Origin: Fulvia fulva
Taxonomy: Eukaryota; Ascomycota; Dothideomycetes; Mycosphaerellales; Mycosphaerellaceae
DNA: 64,000 nucleotides
Direction of reading: 5' to 3'
Assembly: GCF_020509005.1 (NCBI RefSeq)
Contig: NC_063013.1
Location: forward strand, 6,076,001 to 6,140,000
This document shows positions 22,421 to 34,690 of the stretch, piece after piece; within the stretch, counting starts at the first letter, position 1, and each line of letters begins with the position of its first letter. The notes beneath the pieces are model-generated. The model did no database searches. It was not told the DNA's origin and saw only the letters and a program-made list of their open reading frames with translations. The translations under genes and the position numbers were made by a program.

Positions 22421-23005
22421 TCAACCACCAGGCAACGAGCCGGGATCCGGGCGGAGTGCCATCGTAGATGATGTCAATCGCAGGTGGTCCAGGACCCATA
22501 GCCTGCCCACGGTGTCCTTCTGATCCATACCCTTGATCATCGTCCTAAGCACCTCACTCTGGAACTCCTCGCCCTGCATCTTCTCGCCAAATACGAAGAG
22601 CTTGGCCAAAGTGATGTAGTCGGCGGCATTGTCATCGTTCACACAGCCGATGATCTGCTTGCAGTAAAGCCAGTCGACGTAGTAAGCCACCGCATCGAAG
22701 TCATCGTCTGGTAGCTCGATCGCGCCCTTCTGACCTTCGGCCCAGCTTTCCTTCAGTGCTGCCGGGAAGAACGCGGAGTCCTCGCCGAGCTTGTTCTCGT
22801 GGATGGTGAGAGTCTCTTTCTTCTCGCCGACCTTGAGCACGACGATGTCGCTTGTGTAGCTATGCAGAGTGAGCATGTGCGAGTGAAGAGCACAACGAGC
22901 ATTGACATACCGTCGACGCTTTGCTGCACGTTCTTCCGCCGCGACAGGCACTCGTAACCACGAGCTCGAGAATGGTATCGAGGACTCCGGCGTCGTTTGA
23001 GTCAT
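22421..23005 (-). CDS. BTB/POZ domain protein
   Basis: A 177-residue protein in two exons (23,005-22,911 and 22,859-22,421). The 51-nt intron has a GTATGT donor, a CTCAC-like branch region and a CATAG acceptor; its length is a multiple of three, so the unspliced frame also stays open. The BTB fold runs from about residue 33 (YTSDIVVLKVG) through the ENKL, FFPAAL and LPDDD segments typical of fungal BTB proteins, followed by a short C-terminal helix region. BTB domains mediate dimerisation and often bind cullin-3; no kelch, BACK or MATH partner is present, so the target is unknown. The ATG at 23,003-23,005 is favoured over a more distant one at 23,161. Confidence 0.75.
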   Translation of the reverse strand: MTQTTPESSIPFSSSWLRVPVAAEERAAKRRRYVNARCALHSHMLTLHSYTSDIVVLKVGEKKETLTIHENKLGEDSAFFPAALKESWAEGQKGAIELPDDDFDAVAYYVDWLYCKQIIGCVNDDNAADYITLAKLFVFGEKMQGEEFQSEVLRTMIKGMDQKDTVGRLWVLDHLRLTSSTMALRPDPGSLPGG

Positions 23006-23182
23006 CGTGGCCACGAAGTGAATGTGAGGGTAAGTGACGCTCATGTGGACTGCAACGCTCGCGAAGTTCAAGCCTTGTTTCAGGCTAGTACAGTCGCACC
23101 TGCCTTCACCCCATACCTTCTGAATGGTGACGGAGCGCGACCTTGTGAGTACATCAGCCATGTCCTCTACAACAACTTGACT

Positions 23183-24294
23183 TCACCACCACGTCTTGAT
23201 CCCCAGCACCTCCACAATCCTCTCCCTCTTGATCTCTTCTCGCAGCAACCATCCAAACCCCTCCACACAATCCACCCTCGCGCGATCTCCAATCTCCATC
23301 CCCCTCATTGTGAACCAATGCGCATGCGGACATCCTAGATAAAAGTCAAACTTTGTCTCGACTCCGGCCTCCTTCAACATCTCGTCATATATCAGCGCAT
23401 CATCCCTCAACGGATCCATCCCGTCAACCTGGAAGAATGCTCTCGGCTGTCCACTCAACGGCGTGGCACTATTCACCGCATACCTCAAGTCACTGCTAGC
23501 ATCCCACTGCGCGGCCTCTCTCATCATCTCCCTGCTCTCCCTCGTCAAGCCGGGCGCACTCGCGTTCTGATCATGCGAGATGAAAAGCTCCCGGTACTTC
23601 TCCGGACAGATATCCTTATGCATCAGACTTGGTACGCACAACCACTGTCCTGTCAACGGCCACTTCAGCGGTTCTTCCTGGAACTTCCGGGAGAGACAAG
23701 CTGTGATGGCGCCACCTGCTGACACGCCGCCCAGCAGGAATCCGTTCCTCGGGTCAGCGGATAGAAGCTCACCAGTGGCGTTCTCGGCAATCCATTTCAT
23801 GCTATCCCATGCGTCGAGCTGTGCATATGGGAATTTCCATTCAGGTGCGAGGCGGTAGGAGATGTTCACGACCGTGGCCCCGAAGAGATGAACGAGCGTT
23901 CTGGCAATTTCGGTGAGTTGGTCTTTGCTTCCTGCTATAAAGCCGCCGCCGAAGCAGAGAACGATCAGGGCCCCGGGAGGTCGATCGTCCGTAGGCTTGA
24001 AGATCTTCAATGTACTGGAGAAATCATCGCGCATGGGGATGTCATGGTAGAATACCGTCTGTCCGGTGGGTGAGCCGCCTAGCTTGGAGAGGACTGCTTC
24101 GGTATAGGCGGCCATGCCTGCGCGGACGACAAGAGGATCATTCTCATGTGCTTGGGCAGGGTTCTTGGCGTAGTACTGTAAGGTTGAGGTCAGGTCTTGG
24201 GTATGATGAGTGGCATCTACTGTCAATGTCTTACCTCTGCCACCTGGGGATCTGGATGCGATGATTTGTCGAGCTCTTCCCTTGTAAGCAGCAT
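23183..24294 (-). CDS. Alpha/beta hydrolase, hormone-sensitive-lipase-like esterase
   Basis: A 350-residue cytosolic-type esterase in two exons (24,294-24,235 and 24,175-23,183). The 59-nt intron (GTAAGA donor, TTACAG acceptor) joins MLLTREELDKSSHPDPQVAE to YYAKNPAQ. The alpha/beta-hydrolase-3 (HSL) fold is shown by the oxyanion segment CFGGGF, the nucleophile elbow GVSAGG, an Asp in DPLRDD and the catalytic His in PHAHW near the C-terminus. The usual HGGG has Phe in place of His. Such enzymes hydrolyse short acyl esters, for example steryl acetates or small toxic esters; the substrate cannot be told. It is in tandem with the BTB gene on the same strand. Confidence 0.8.
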
Positions 24295-25022
24295 TTTGAC
24301 GTTGTTCGTATGGGGCCGGTGATGTGGCGTTCTTGTCCTCGAGTCTTTGGTACCAGTAGCGGTGGTCGAGTAGATGGAACAGATATATGCCCGCCTGTTC
24401 CCCTCGAAAGCCCTAGGGTAATAAGATCCACGGAGTCGGAACAAGCTGGTCCCAGGCTTCACCTCATATACCTTCTAGACTGGCTGGGCTGCCACCTGGT
24501 ATGCCTGCAGCCACGTGTAATAATTTGATCTACCGAGGTTCTAGCCTGAGCATGAACCATATAACCCGGCCTTCAATATGCTTCATACACTCGTTCGCCC
24601 GGCCAGCCAATCAGAATACGATTACGGGATCTGGAAGAGGCAGCTTCGCCTGGACTAGCATTGCCGCAGCTTGTTTGGTGGTGTGTAGGTGCCTGCTGGA
24701 ATCTCTTGTAAGTGTATCGAAGAGCTAAGCAGACGAGTGCACAACCACAATGTGTAGTGTGTCAAGCTACCGGGTATGCAGTGTCCCAATGGGGAAGGTG
24801 CAAATGCTAGGTACACGAGACAAAACGCCGAGTTCTCGCTACCGGTGTGCTTAGCAAGTGGCAGCTGCAAAGATGTTAGCCATGTGACCAGCTTTTGGGT
24901 CGTCGATACTGTAGCTGAGGTGTCATTGACTCATTTGTAATGGTTACGATGATGCTGATCGTCTATGTGTCAGCCATGTGTTATATATTACCATCCACTC
25001 GATGCTGCCGCCTTCGGTGCTG
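24295..25022. other. Intergenic 0.7 kb
   Basis: Upstream of the esterase and downstream of ELG1. Only short overlapping frames without domains; nothing supported. Confidence 0.5.
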
Positions 25023-28000
25023 TCAGTCCTCGTACTTGATCTCTTCCATACTCGAAGGCGGGGCATCTGCGCTGTTCTGAGACATCATGTCGACAGATCC
25101 AGCAGCAGATGGTGGTGCATTCGACGTTCTTGGCCAAGCTATACCACCTGTGGCCAGAACAGCGTTGAAGTCGAGGTTCTTCGTAAACCATCTTTCGCGT
25201 CTTGTCGTTGATCGTTGGCCTCCTTCCAATGCACTTCTGGCGGCCCTGGTTGTTCGCGCTCGTTTCGCTTTGCGACCATCAGTCATTAGAAGGTCCAGTC
25301 TGTCGCGTTGCTCCTCCAGCGCCTCGTCGTACTGCACGATCGAGCGGACATAAGGAGCTAGGTCTGTGGTAATGATATTCAGAGGTCCATCAAAAGCGGA
25401 CTGGGAGAGTCCAGGATACACGCCAGCATTTGCTTCAGCAGACGTTGAGACAGCATCGAAGCAGGAAAAGGCACGGCGACTGAGTGGCATTTCTAATGGA
25501 ATCCTCTGCTGCAATTCGTTCTCTGCTGGGTGACGGCCACCGATAGGCGGAACGAAATTGTCGAAAGCAGACAAAGTTGTTGCAACGAGCAATTTCCTGC
25601 TCATGTCGCTGTAGTCCATGCGTTCATCAGTCTGCAAGAGAGCGATGCCCTCGATATAATGTCCGCGAGATTTATCTGGCATGTCAGGCTGGGTTGGATC
25701 CAAAGATGCAGATTCCACTAGGCCAGCCGAGCAGCAAAAGTCCGCTGCGCTCAAAACATCTGCGAATTTCGCGAATTGGGCAAGCTGCTGATATCGCGAC
25801 TTCGGGTCCGCTGGTGTTGCCATAGTCGTCAATGGCAGCTGCTCCCATCCAAGAGCTGATGATGGCGCCAAGTCAAGCTCGGCCGACTCTGACAGCAGTG
25901 AAGACTCCGTGTTGTTGGAGTAGCCTTGAGATAGGCCCATGCCGGGTCGATATGTCCCTTCGCTCACGATTCGCAGTGTTCTGCCTTTGGCATCCACGTC
26001 GGACCCCGTTGGCCATCTCTGGTATATCCAACTCAGCCCTTCACGAGGGTCGCCTACGCCCATTTGACACCAGTAGTCGAGCTCGGAAATACTAGCCCGG
26101 AGATCGCAGTGGTGATGCTGGTAAAGCGATTCGACAGCGAGGCTCTCCAGTAAATGGCCTTCTGCAGCGGCGAGCAGCAGTATGTAGTCCGTGGCAAGGT
26201 CGACAGGAGGATGTGTAAAGCGAAGTATCGCATGCAACGACATCGCCTGCAACGGGACAAGATCTTCATCGTTGCAAGTCATGATGAACGGCCGTTTCGA
26301 GGTCACGATAAGCTTCAATATTGTGGTCCAGAAGTCCTTGTCATCCTTGAAGAGAATGTCGACTTCTTCTAGGAGAATAAGTGATTGTTGCTGGTCCTTG
26401 GGCCGCTTTTTGATCGCTTCTTGTACTGCCTTGACGGTCTTTTCCTTGACGATCTTCTTGGGTTCAGCCGGCGTGGATTTCGGCTGGGTCTTTGGTTTGA
26501 AGAACGACATCATCTTGCCCTGCCGACCACTTTCAAGGTCTTTCTGGAACGCCTCGTCGATTCGATCCGGGCCTTCGGTGTCAGAGATCTCGACCGACTC
26601 TGTGCCGTGATGTTTGACCAGATGGTTCTCAGTCATGTCGCCGATTTTGTCCAGCACGTCGCGTCCGCTACGCCGCTCGCTGGAGCTTATCTCGAACACT
26701 TTGTACCCCAGTTCTTTGGCAACAGCATATGCGGCAGCTGTCTTGCCACAGCCATGAGGACCACTAAGCAAGACCGCGTTGCCAAGTTTCGCTCCAGTCT
26801 GCGCAACCTGCACGATACTCTTGGGCGCTCCACGACTGGTGCCCACATCATCGTCGAGGTCTGCCAGCTCATTCATGTCGTACACATCCTCGTCACTGTC
26901 GACCAGGAAGTCATCGAGATCATCGGCCTTTTTTCTGCGTTTCTTCTTGGGCTTTTCTATAGCTTTGGGTTTCGCCGCTCGCTCAGCTGTTGTCGCCGCG
27001 CCTCCAACAGCTTGTACCGCCAAAGATGTGAGCCATGTTCTGAGGACTGACATCTCCTTTTCGGGCTGCAAGACGTCGGCGCAACACGACGGCGCGTACT
27101 TCTGTACCCACTGGAGCATTTCTCCTTTCGATTCGTCGAACGCTGTCAGCGTGGTGGGTATCCTGTCGTACAGCCGCTGCAGAGAGGGGTGGTGAGCCTG
27201 CTGCGAAGCTCGAGCCAGGAGCTCATCCTCGTTTGAATCTGCCAATGCCACAGAGAGCTGGCGCTTGATCTTCTTAGCTATCTCTTCCCCAGAAATGAGA
27301 AGTTTCTGCGGTAGATGTAGCGATAGATCAGGCTCGTGGAAGCCATCTGAACGAAGTCTACGGTCCGCCTCAGGCTCCAGCTCGGTAGCGAAGCGTGCGA
27401 GGACAGATGCTTCCTGCGAGATAGGTACTTTTGCCTGCTTGCGTTTTCGGTAGGGCAACCCGGTCACTGCTTTGCTCCGACCGACGGACCTAGAATCGTT
27501 TTCTCCTCGCACATGTGCCTGCGATCTATCCGGAAATGGTGCATCCTTGGACCCGGGATGCTTGATCATGAATCTATCACGAAGAAGTGCTGAGTGGAAC
27601 GCAGGAATCTCATTTGACTCGTGAGTCCGATCGAATGAAGCTTTTACTCGCAGCTTACCAGGAGTAATGGCGCTGGTTTTGCGTGGAGACCCTTTCTTAG
27701 GCGGCGCTGGGTCTTCCATCTTCCCTACAAAGAATGGATGTGTCGCTTTCGGCTTCCTGGGCGTTCGTTTCTTCGGTGTTGTCTTCGTTTTGTTAGTGGA
27801 AACCGACTCAGTGCCATTCAGAATCCGTTCTATTCTCTGACCAACATCTTGTCGGCGCGCCTCGTCCTGGCCATAGTTGCAGACGACCATACGGTGCGCA
27901 TCAGGAGTTACGACGGCAGATTTTCGCTTCCTGCCTCGTCGTTTCGGGGTTTCTGGTTTTGCCTCGTCCGAGTCCTTGGTCTTCTTCGTGGGAGGTGAAC

Positions 28001-28636
28001 TGAATCTGCCTCTAGCGTTGAGCTTCAGTACTTTCCTGGGCGGAGGCACAGTCTCGAGCACACCTTCGCTCGTCTCTGGTATGACAATGCCTTCAGACGT
28101 TCGTAACACCTCGACGGCTCCTGCCGTGGGTAAAGGCGAGGAGGCCGGTATGATGACGCGTGGCGACGATGACCTTTTAGGTGTGATCGATGTTGGTGCT
28201 GCCTCGTCTGCGACAGCTGAGGCACCAACCTCTGTGGGCTCATGCTCGTTCGTACGTCGCCTCTTCCGACGAGCAATATTGAGATCCGGCTCGGACGTGC
28301 ATGGTTCTACGACCTTCTCGGGAGCGAGTGGAGCTGCACTCTTTCCATTCACTATGTCTCCCAGTGTTCGTTGAGTCTTGGCCTTCGTCGAGCCCTGATC
28401 ATTGTTCTTCTTTCGTCTTTTGCTGGTTGTCCGCTTTGGCTGTTCGTGTGGCTCATCATGTGCTTCGTTCGCGACGTATTCCGCATCGTCATCTCGTTCG
28501 TCAACGATCGCGGGCTGGTTGAATATGGCTGTCGCACATGTCAGTCTACTGCTTCCACTTCCGCAAGATGCTGGTCACTCCCACCATGGGGCTTGGTGAA
28601 GAACGGATGAAGGCTCCTCTCGCCATCTGCGTTCAT
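25023..28636 (-). CDS. ELG1: ELG1/ATAD5-type clamp unloader, AAA+ ATPase
   Basis: A 1,185-residue nuclear protein in two exons: exon 1 28,636-28,585 (MNADGERSLHPFFTKPH), a probable 56-nt intron 28,584-28,529 with a CTGAC branch and GACAG acceptor, and exon 2 28,528-25,023. In the Elg1-RFC complex this subunit unloads PCNA from DNA after replication. Evidence: an N-terminal PIP-box-like HPFF, a long basic disordered region rich in Arg/Lys/Ser/Pro with many nuclear signals, KTQRTLGDIV, WVQKYAP, the Walker A GPHGCGKT (about residue 606), an FEISSSERRSGRD motif, Walker B-like LILLEEVD (about 736) and sensor-like TCND. The acidic insert before Walker A and the length suit ATAD5/Elg1 better than Rfc1 or Ctf18. 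The intron donor (GTGGGA) is weak; exon 1 is slightly less certain. Confidence 0.85.
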
Positions 28637-28946
28637 GGCAGGTAACACTGCCGTTGCTGCCATTCGAGGTCGTGCCACATGCTTGTATCGTGTCTCGCCA
28701 AGCTTGTGTGCGCCGAGTGTGGCTGTGATGGGAGAAGACTATGGCATGTGAAAGAGACTCGACTTTCACTTCCACCAGTCGCGTGTCGCTGTGGATGACG
28801 CGCCTGAGCGCGATAGACTTTCGGCTAAATCGAGCTGTGGGTGCTCCCGCACGCTAACATTTCGCTCGGAAACCAAGCAAGAAAATCGATGCTGGACGGA
28901 CAGGTGGCGTACTGTAAAGCACTGTTCTGCGACGAAGGGGAGGACG
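28637..28946. promoter_or_regulatory. Shared promoter region between ELG1 and UTP8
   Basis: The two start codons face away from each other across 310 bases, so both promoters must lie here. No clear TATA box or named site was recognised. Confidence 0.5.
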
Positions 28947-31690
28947 ATGTCGGGAGGAATAGAGGAGCCGTACGCTATCGCCGCGCTGGCGAAGCCACTG
29001 GATGGCAAACATGGACGAATCGTGGGTGCCTCAGTGCACAGCATAGCTGGCTCGCGGAAGAGAAAGCGACATGAGGTTGCGATTGGCGTGGACGGCGAGA
29101 GTGTCAGCATCTACCATGTATGCGCAAACACGCTGTCATCGAACTATGTGTGTGTGTATACTGACAACCCCAGACACAGGACCAGAGCACCGTCAGCTCA
29201 TACGCCCTACCACCGCAATCCTACCTCGCCGCCCCACCGTGTTCCATCTACTGCAAACGAGCAAAGCCGCAGCAACCGCAGAGGCAGACATATTTGGCCG
29301 TCTGGGACAGCGTGAGCCGACAGAAGGCGCGTGTCGTGAGCATCAAGGAGAATCTCGGCAAACCGCAAAGCGATGAGCGTGAACCGCGAGCGCCGACCCG
29401 ACGAGAGCGGAAGCTGCGACATGCGCAGGTGGTGGCAATCGACGTCGTTCCGGTGCATAACACTCTCGCATCGCTAGAGAGCGACCAGCACCCCGTTCTG
29501 GTGTCTTACAGTAACGGGGACGTGGATTGCTTGCGGGGCGACATGTCAGCTGCCCGGTGGGAGCATAAGGCGACAACTACCGGCGACACTCAGATTGAAT
29601 ATGCCGTGGTCGTCGAGTACGACGCAGCGAGGCGAGGGCTTTTGAAGAATCGGGAAGACGTTCTGGCTGTGCTGGACTCGTCCGCAGATGCAGGAAGGAC
29701 CACCAACGGCCCGCCTTTGCTTTGCCAGGTGATCCGAACAGGTTCTCAAAGATCACTACGCATCTTCGCTCTACGCAACCTTTCTGGCGATACTCTGCAG
29801 GGCGGTAGATCTTCGTTTGAAGATGTCCTTACTTACGACCTTCCAGCGCGGCATAACACGGGCACCGAGGAGGCACAATATGAGCTCCATGCTGCTTCCG
29901 CTATGCTTTACCAGCGTCTGGGCAATCGACTGACAACCTACGATGTATCGGGCACAACACCCGAAGCCTCATTCGAGCTAGGTCGTCGGGATGGTCTCAT
30001 CGTGAACAGCTTCACAAGACTTTCATCAGCAACAGTCCTCGTAGTGACTCCGGACAAGCTGGCAGTCTATGACACAAAGTATGGGTCGGTTTTGAGCTCG
30101 CTGGCATATGTCACTCAGCCCGATGCGGCAGCTAATGCGCAAGCAAGATCGTCGCTCGCGATCATCTCACAGTTCACAGATCTAAACATCCTGGTAGCTC
30201 TGTCAGCAAACAATCTCATCGCTTTCCAGGTCGGTAACATGCTCGATGATGGGCGAAGTTCGAGAGCACAGGAACCAGTGCTTTTTGACGTGCTCGGCAA
30301 AGGCAAAGTAGCATTGCTCGAGGGTTCTGAACTGAAGGAGAAGAAGAAACGAAAGTGGGAGGAATGGAAATCGAAGGTCGATGGCCTTTTCGAAGCTTCC
30401 AATGCCGAAGGCCTGGAAAGCTTCGTTGCGAAAATGCTTAAACTTGACCCGAAAACTCAGGACAAGGCCGCAGAGAACTTGCCCAGCGGCTACCACGACG
30501 CCGACGTCGCCCTCTGGGACCTGCCCTCGAATACCTACGATCCTCAGCATGTCGAGACACGGCGTGCCTCGTACCTGCTACGAAAGCTCTTTGCTTGGCG
30601 ATCGCTTGATCGTCGATCTCATAGCGCTGGAAATCTCGAAATCACGTTGCTCTCAAGGAATGTCTTGCGATTCCTGGCTCTTGCTGGCTATCTCACCACA
30701 TCAACCATGCAGCTTGTGTTACCACAAGCCAATGACGGTACAAAACGCCGTGTCGCTCCTGGCGACATCATGCTGGCCATTGCGGATGGTGAACCTAGCC
30801 TAGTGCTGATGTGCGATCTCATCTCAATGCGTGTTCATTGGGATCTGCCCGAGATCGTGCAAGGCTTGCAGACCCTTATCCGCTCCTTACAGGACAAACA
30901 GAACGCCGACATGGCGGCTGCGCAACTGACCAATGGAGTTGTCGACATGGCCGACGGAGATGTCCAGACCGAGCTTGATGCCGTTGAGAGAGAGCTGGAC
31001 AAGGCCGAGAACCTGTTGGAATCTGGCCTTGCGATCCGCGCGCACGCATGTCGCATCTTACTCAACCGCCTACAAGCCTTTCCTCAACGGGATGTCAAGC
31101 AAGTGATGCATACCATGCTTACACATGCCGACCTCATATTCTTCCTATGTCTTCTGCGCCTCGAACTTGCTGATGGTGGCTGGACACAGAGATATCTTGA
31201 GCAGGACGTTGGCGAGGAGGAACCATCGCTCGACGTACCAAATGCGCAGGACATCACTGCAAGCAATCTGGCTATTCGGACTATCGCGGACCTCTTCGAC
31301 TGCGCTGTAGATGCAATTGGCCTAAGTGGATGGCTCATCGGTCTCAGTGCAGACATCGATGGCACCGAACAGCTCCTACAAGAACTGAAAAACGAAGTCA
31401 GTGCCACAGTGGAAGGGCTGTTCGAGGCCGAGCTATTGACGAATCTGCTGAGCAATGTCAAGAAGACTGCGGCAGTGTTGGGGGAGCAACAACGATCTAC
31501 ACTGAAGCGTAAGCTCCAAACGGATGAGGACGACTCTGTTGAAGACAAGTTGATGCCTGTTGGCGGGCGTCCTGAGCCTCCGATCGTGCGTACATGGGGA
31601 ACAAAGGATGGACGAAAGAGCAAAGCCGCGATTGCTCAGCAGAAGAGCAGAGCGGTAGGCAAGTACTCCTTCGAGCAGATCAGGATCTGA
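28947..31690 (+). CDS. UTP8: U3 snoRNP / t-UTP protein Utp8
   Basis: An 893-residue nucleolar protein in two exons (28,947-29,117; 29,180-31,690). The intron has a GTATGC donor, a CTGAC branch and two possible in-frame acceptors six bases apart (CCCAG or ACACAG), giving a two-residue uncertainty. The N-terminal half is a beta-propeller-like region opening with IAALAKPL and then AIGVDGESVSIYHV, DQSTVSSYALPP and later LAVYDTKYGSVL, in the order seen in yeast Utp8; the second half is helical with a basic C-terminus. Utp8 belongs to the UTP-A complex that starts small-subunit pre-rRNA processing. The assignment rests on layout and weak motif likeness, so other nucleolar propeller proteins remain possible. 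Confidence 0.65.
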
Positions 31691-32391
31691 TCGTGGTCAG
31701 CGACGACATGCAGACGGCATCGCAGGTATTGGCGGCGTGCATCACGGTATCGCGTGGCTTTCGCCGGTCGACGAACGACACCAGCGACAAACATGCGCCG
31801 ACCTCTCGGCTACAAGAAACTCTAATTGCCGTAATGCATGTGCTGCCAGTTCTTTCTTCGACTTCGACGCCCTGATGCACTCAACCGAGCTCTTCCAGCT
31901 AGACACACAGCAGTGTATGCCAGCTTCCTTGGACAGCCAAGGACATCCTCAATGCCTTCGCCAAAGAACATCGTGTTTCTGCACGTGGTGCCACCCTGGT
32001 TCAGGCCAAGACCGATCGTTGCCCGTTGCCCAGACGCTCTGTCTTGAAACAGCAATTCGTTGATCCTTGACTGTTGGTCGGAAGGCTGGGCAGCGTAATT
32101 CTATCTCACCATCTCTCCCACGGTTTCCCACCAGCCCCAGCAGTTCGCAGCGAGACCTGATGAATTGAAGCTAAGCCCTTCCACGAAGTAGACTAACCTC
32201 CAAACACTATCGTAGCCATGGAGCCGACCTGCAGGGGCTGCTTATCCAAATCAGGATTCGTGGGTGTACAAGAGGCAGGGTAGCTCCCAGCGCTCTCGAA
32301 AGTTCTTGCTTCTCTTGAGAGGTTGGTGTTGTTTCTCTTGCCTCGACTGCCGTCACCACACCGAGTCGATCATTGTTCACCATTACACATC
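31691..32391. other. Intergenic 0.7 kb
   Basis: Between UTP8 and the GDPD gene. It holds the UTP8 3' end and the GDPD promoter; no gene is supported. Confidence 0.5.
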
Positions 32392-33822
32392 ATGCGCGCC
32401 TCGTCAGCACCCTCGCAGCTCGCTGCTGTGTGCATGATCTTTGGCCTAGCAACTGGAGCGCCTGCGCCACACAGCGATTATGGAGGGTGGCAGCATTGGG
32501 GAAAACAATGGAGCGATTGGTGGCAGAGCCATGCCGATGACCATCAGAAGCCACCGCCATATCACCCCGGCAGACCTGGTCATGAAGCGAAGAAGCTGAA
32601 TGTTCAAGTCGGCCCGCGACCATATTTCTTGGTCGATAACATGGATGACGGGCCATTGAAAGACAAGCTGGAGAGCTGCAAAGAAGATGTGAAATCCACG
32701 AGCTCTTTCTCCATCTCGCATCGCGGTGCACCATTGATGTTCCCCGAGCACAGCAAGCAGAGTTACGAGGCGGCGATCAGAATGGGAGCTGGTGAGTGCT
32801 ACCCCGAGGTTGGAGTGAAGTTTTTTGAAGGTGATGTTATTTGAACAGGCATTGTCGAATGCGATGTGTCGTTTACCTCCGATCGCGAGCTTGTCTGCCG
32901 TCACTCGAACTGCGACCTTCACTACACGACCGATCTCCTCGCACACCCAGAACTAGCAGCAAAGTGCTCCGAGCCATTCGTACCATTCGACGCAGAGGCT
33001 GGCACACCTGCCAGCGCGAAGTGCTGCACCAGTGATATCACGCTGTACGAGTTCAAGTCTCTCTGCGCTGAGATGGAAGCCACAACGTTCAATGCAGTGA
33101 ACACTAGCCAATACATGGGTCGCATTGGTTCTACGCCAGATTGGAGGACCAACATGTTCTCGTACTCATGCGCGGAGCCAATGTCGCTGAAGGAACAGAT
33201 TGCCCTAGTCGACAGCTACGGTCTGAACTTCACTGCCGAAGCAAAGACACCTGAGATCGAGATGCCGTTTCAGGGCAATTACACACAGGAAATCTTTGTC
33301 CAGCAGATTGTCGATACGTTCAACGAGGCTGGTGTCGACCCATCACAAGTCTGGCTCCAGTCGTTCCTTCCCGACGACATTTTCTATTGGATCGATAACG
33401 CTCCCCAATATGGCCTCCAAGCTGTATACCTCGATGAGCGCGCAGATCTAAATGAGACCGGCTACGCCACAGCTGTTGCTTCGCTCCCTGATCTCGCAGC
33501 TCGAGGCGTCAAGATCATTGCTCCATCAATATGGCAGCTTGTGACTGCAGACAATGCCACTGGCACGGTAATTCCTTCGACCTATGCGACTGCGGCGCAC
33601 GAAGCTGGCCTAGACATCATCACTTGGTCTTTTGAGCGCTCTGGACCTTTGGAAGTCGAAGGCAGAAGTTACTACTATTCCAGCGTCGCAAATCTGATCA
33701 ACAATGACGGCGACGAGTTCACTGTTATCGATGTGATCGCGCAGCAAGTGAAGGCGATTAAGATCTTTAGCGACTGGCCGGGCACGAGCACATATTATGC
33801 TAACTGCTTTGGCCTCGAGTAG
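32392..33822 (+). CDS. Secreted glycerophosphodiester phosphodiesterase-like protein
   Basis: A 457-residue protein in two exons (32,392-32,791; 32,849-33,822) with a 57-nt intron (GTGAGT donor, GAACAG acceptor). A signal peptide (residues 1-20, ending TGAPAP) is followed by a Trp/His/Pro-rich spacer (about 27-65), then the GDPD TIM barrel: ISHRGAPLMFPEHS, ECDVSFTSDRELVCRHS and, later, an EAK motif and LIN-type C-terminal strands. These hold the usual His, Glu and Asp metal/catalytic positions, with PEH in place of the usual PEN. Such enzymes cut glycerophosphodiesters to glycerol-3-phosphate and an alcohol. Several NxT/S sites fit secretion. The start follows an AT-rich leader with an ATCATG context. 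Confidence 0.8.
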
Positions 33823-34380
33823 GTGGCAGTCACTAATCGACAGGAGCTGAATCTTACCAGCAACAGGAATGCTATTGTACACAGTGATGACTATGACAGA
33901 ACTTCCAGTAAAGAGATTACGACATCGATGTCTTGTGGTGAACAAAGGCTGGGGACAAAGTACGTTGCGGGATGGGGTCTCGACTTTACTTCTTCTTGAA
34001 ATGCTGTCCAATGGGCGCATGACCGCGAATCATATATACGGCGACGCGCTACAAGCTCGACTGCAGTGGTACGGCCTTGCTGCTAAGCTACATGCCAGCG
34101 GGTTGAAGCAAAGGCCTCTGTTTTAGTGATAAGTCGAAGCGCTCGGCAGCAATCAACTTTGTCGCCTGCCCTCGGAATGCTTACATGTGAATGTGTGCAG
34201 TATGTCGTATGCTGGGCAGCTAACGTCTGACACATGTATATTTCAGGGTTGACATACATCGCAGGACTCTGGTCTTACCTCTTCTGCACCGAAACCTCGA
34301 CCTATTTAACGCGACTCTAGACCTTCGGACCAGATCTGGTCGGATAGCCCAAACGTTATTCCCAAATACAGACTGCCACC
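33823..34380. other. Intergenic; TATA-like element before the next small gene
   Basis: Downstream of the GDPD gene. A TATTTAA element near 34,301-34,307 lies about 75 bases before the ATG at 34,381. Otherwise nothing is seen. Confidence 0.4.
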
Positions 34381-34683
34381 ATGCGCACGAAGCCTGTAAT
34401 TGGTGTAAAGCCACTTGACTTCTTGTCGAGATCACCCTGGCAGCTACCCACCAAACACAACGCTATCACGAACTTCGACGCAGTCCAAATCGCGAAAGAC
34501 GCTCTCGAGACGACGGTGCTCCTGCATCCAAGACTTCCCAGCCTGATCACCTCCTTCCTTGCCTTCAAGCGTGATCATGGCTCAGAAGAAGAGAAGAAGC
34601 TCTGCAACACTCTCACGCAACACGGCCTAGTAGCAAGACTGATCAAGAAAAGAGCACTGCACTTCGTCCAAGCCAGCGAATGA
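34381..34683 (+). CDS. Small hypothetical protein, 100 aa
   Basis: Family not recognised. The ATG sits in a strong context (GCCACCATGC) behind a TATA-like element. The protein is mixed, with a helical centre (QIAKDALETTVLLHPRLPSL) and a Lys-rich segment; no signal peptide or membrane segment. A second open frame (34,691-34,936), shifted by one base, begins eight bases after its stop, so the gene may have lost its C-terminal half by a frameshift. Confidence 0.45.
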   Translation: MRTKPVIGVKPLDFLSRSPWQLPTKHNAITNFDAVQIAKDALETTVLLHPRLPSLITSFLAFKRDHGSEEEKKLCNTLTQHGLVARLIKKRALHFVQASE

Positions 34684-34690
34684 GGTCGCG

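Noticed and set aside
31594..32131. Frames after UTP8
   Set aside because: Overlapping shadows of the UTP8 3' end and intergenic DNA; no features.
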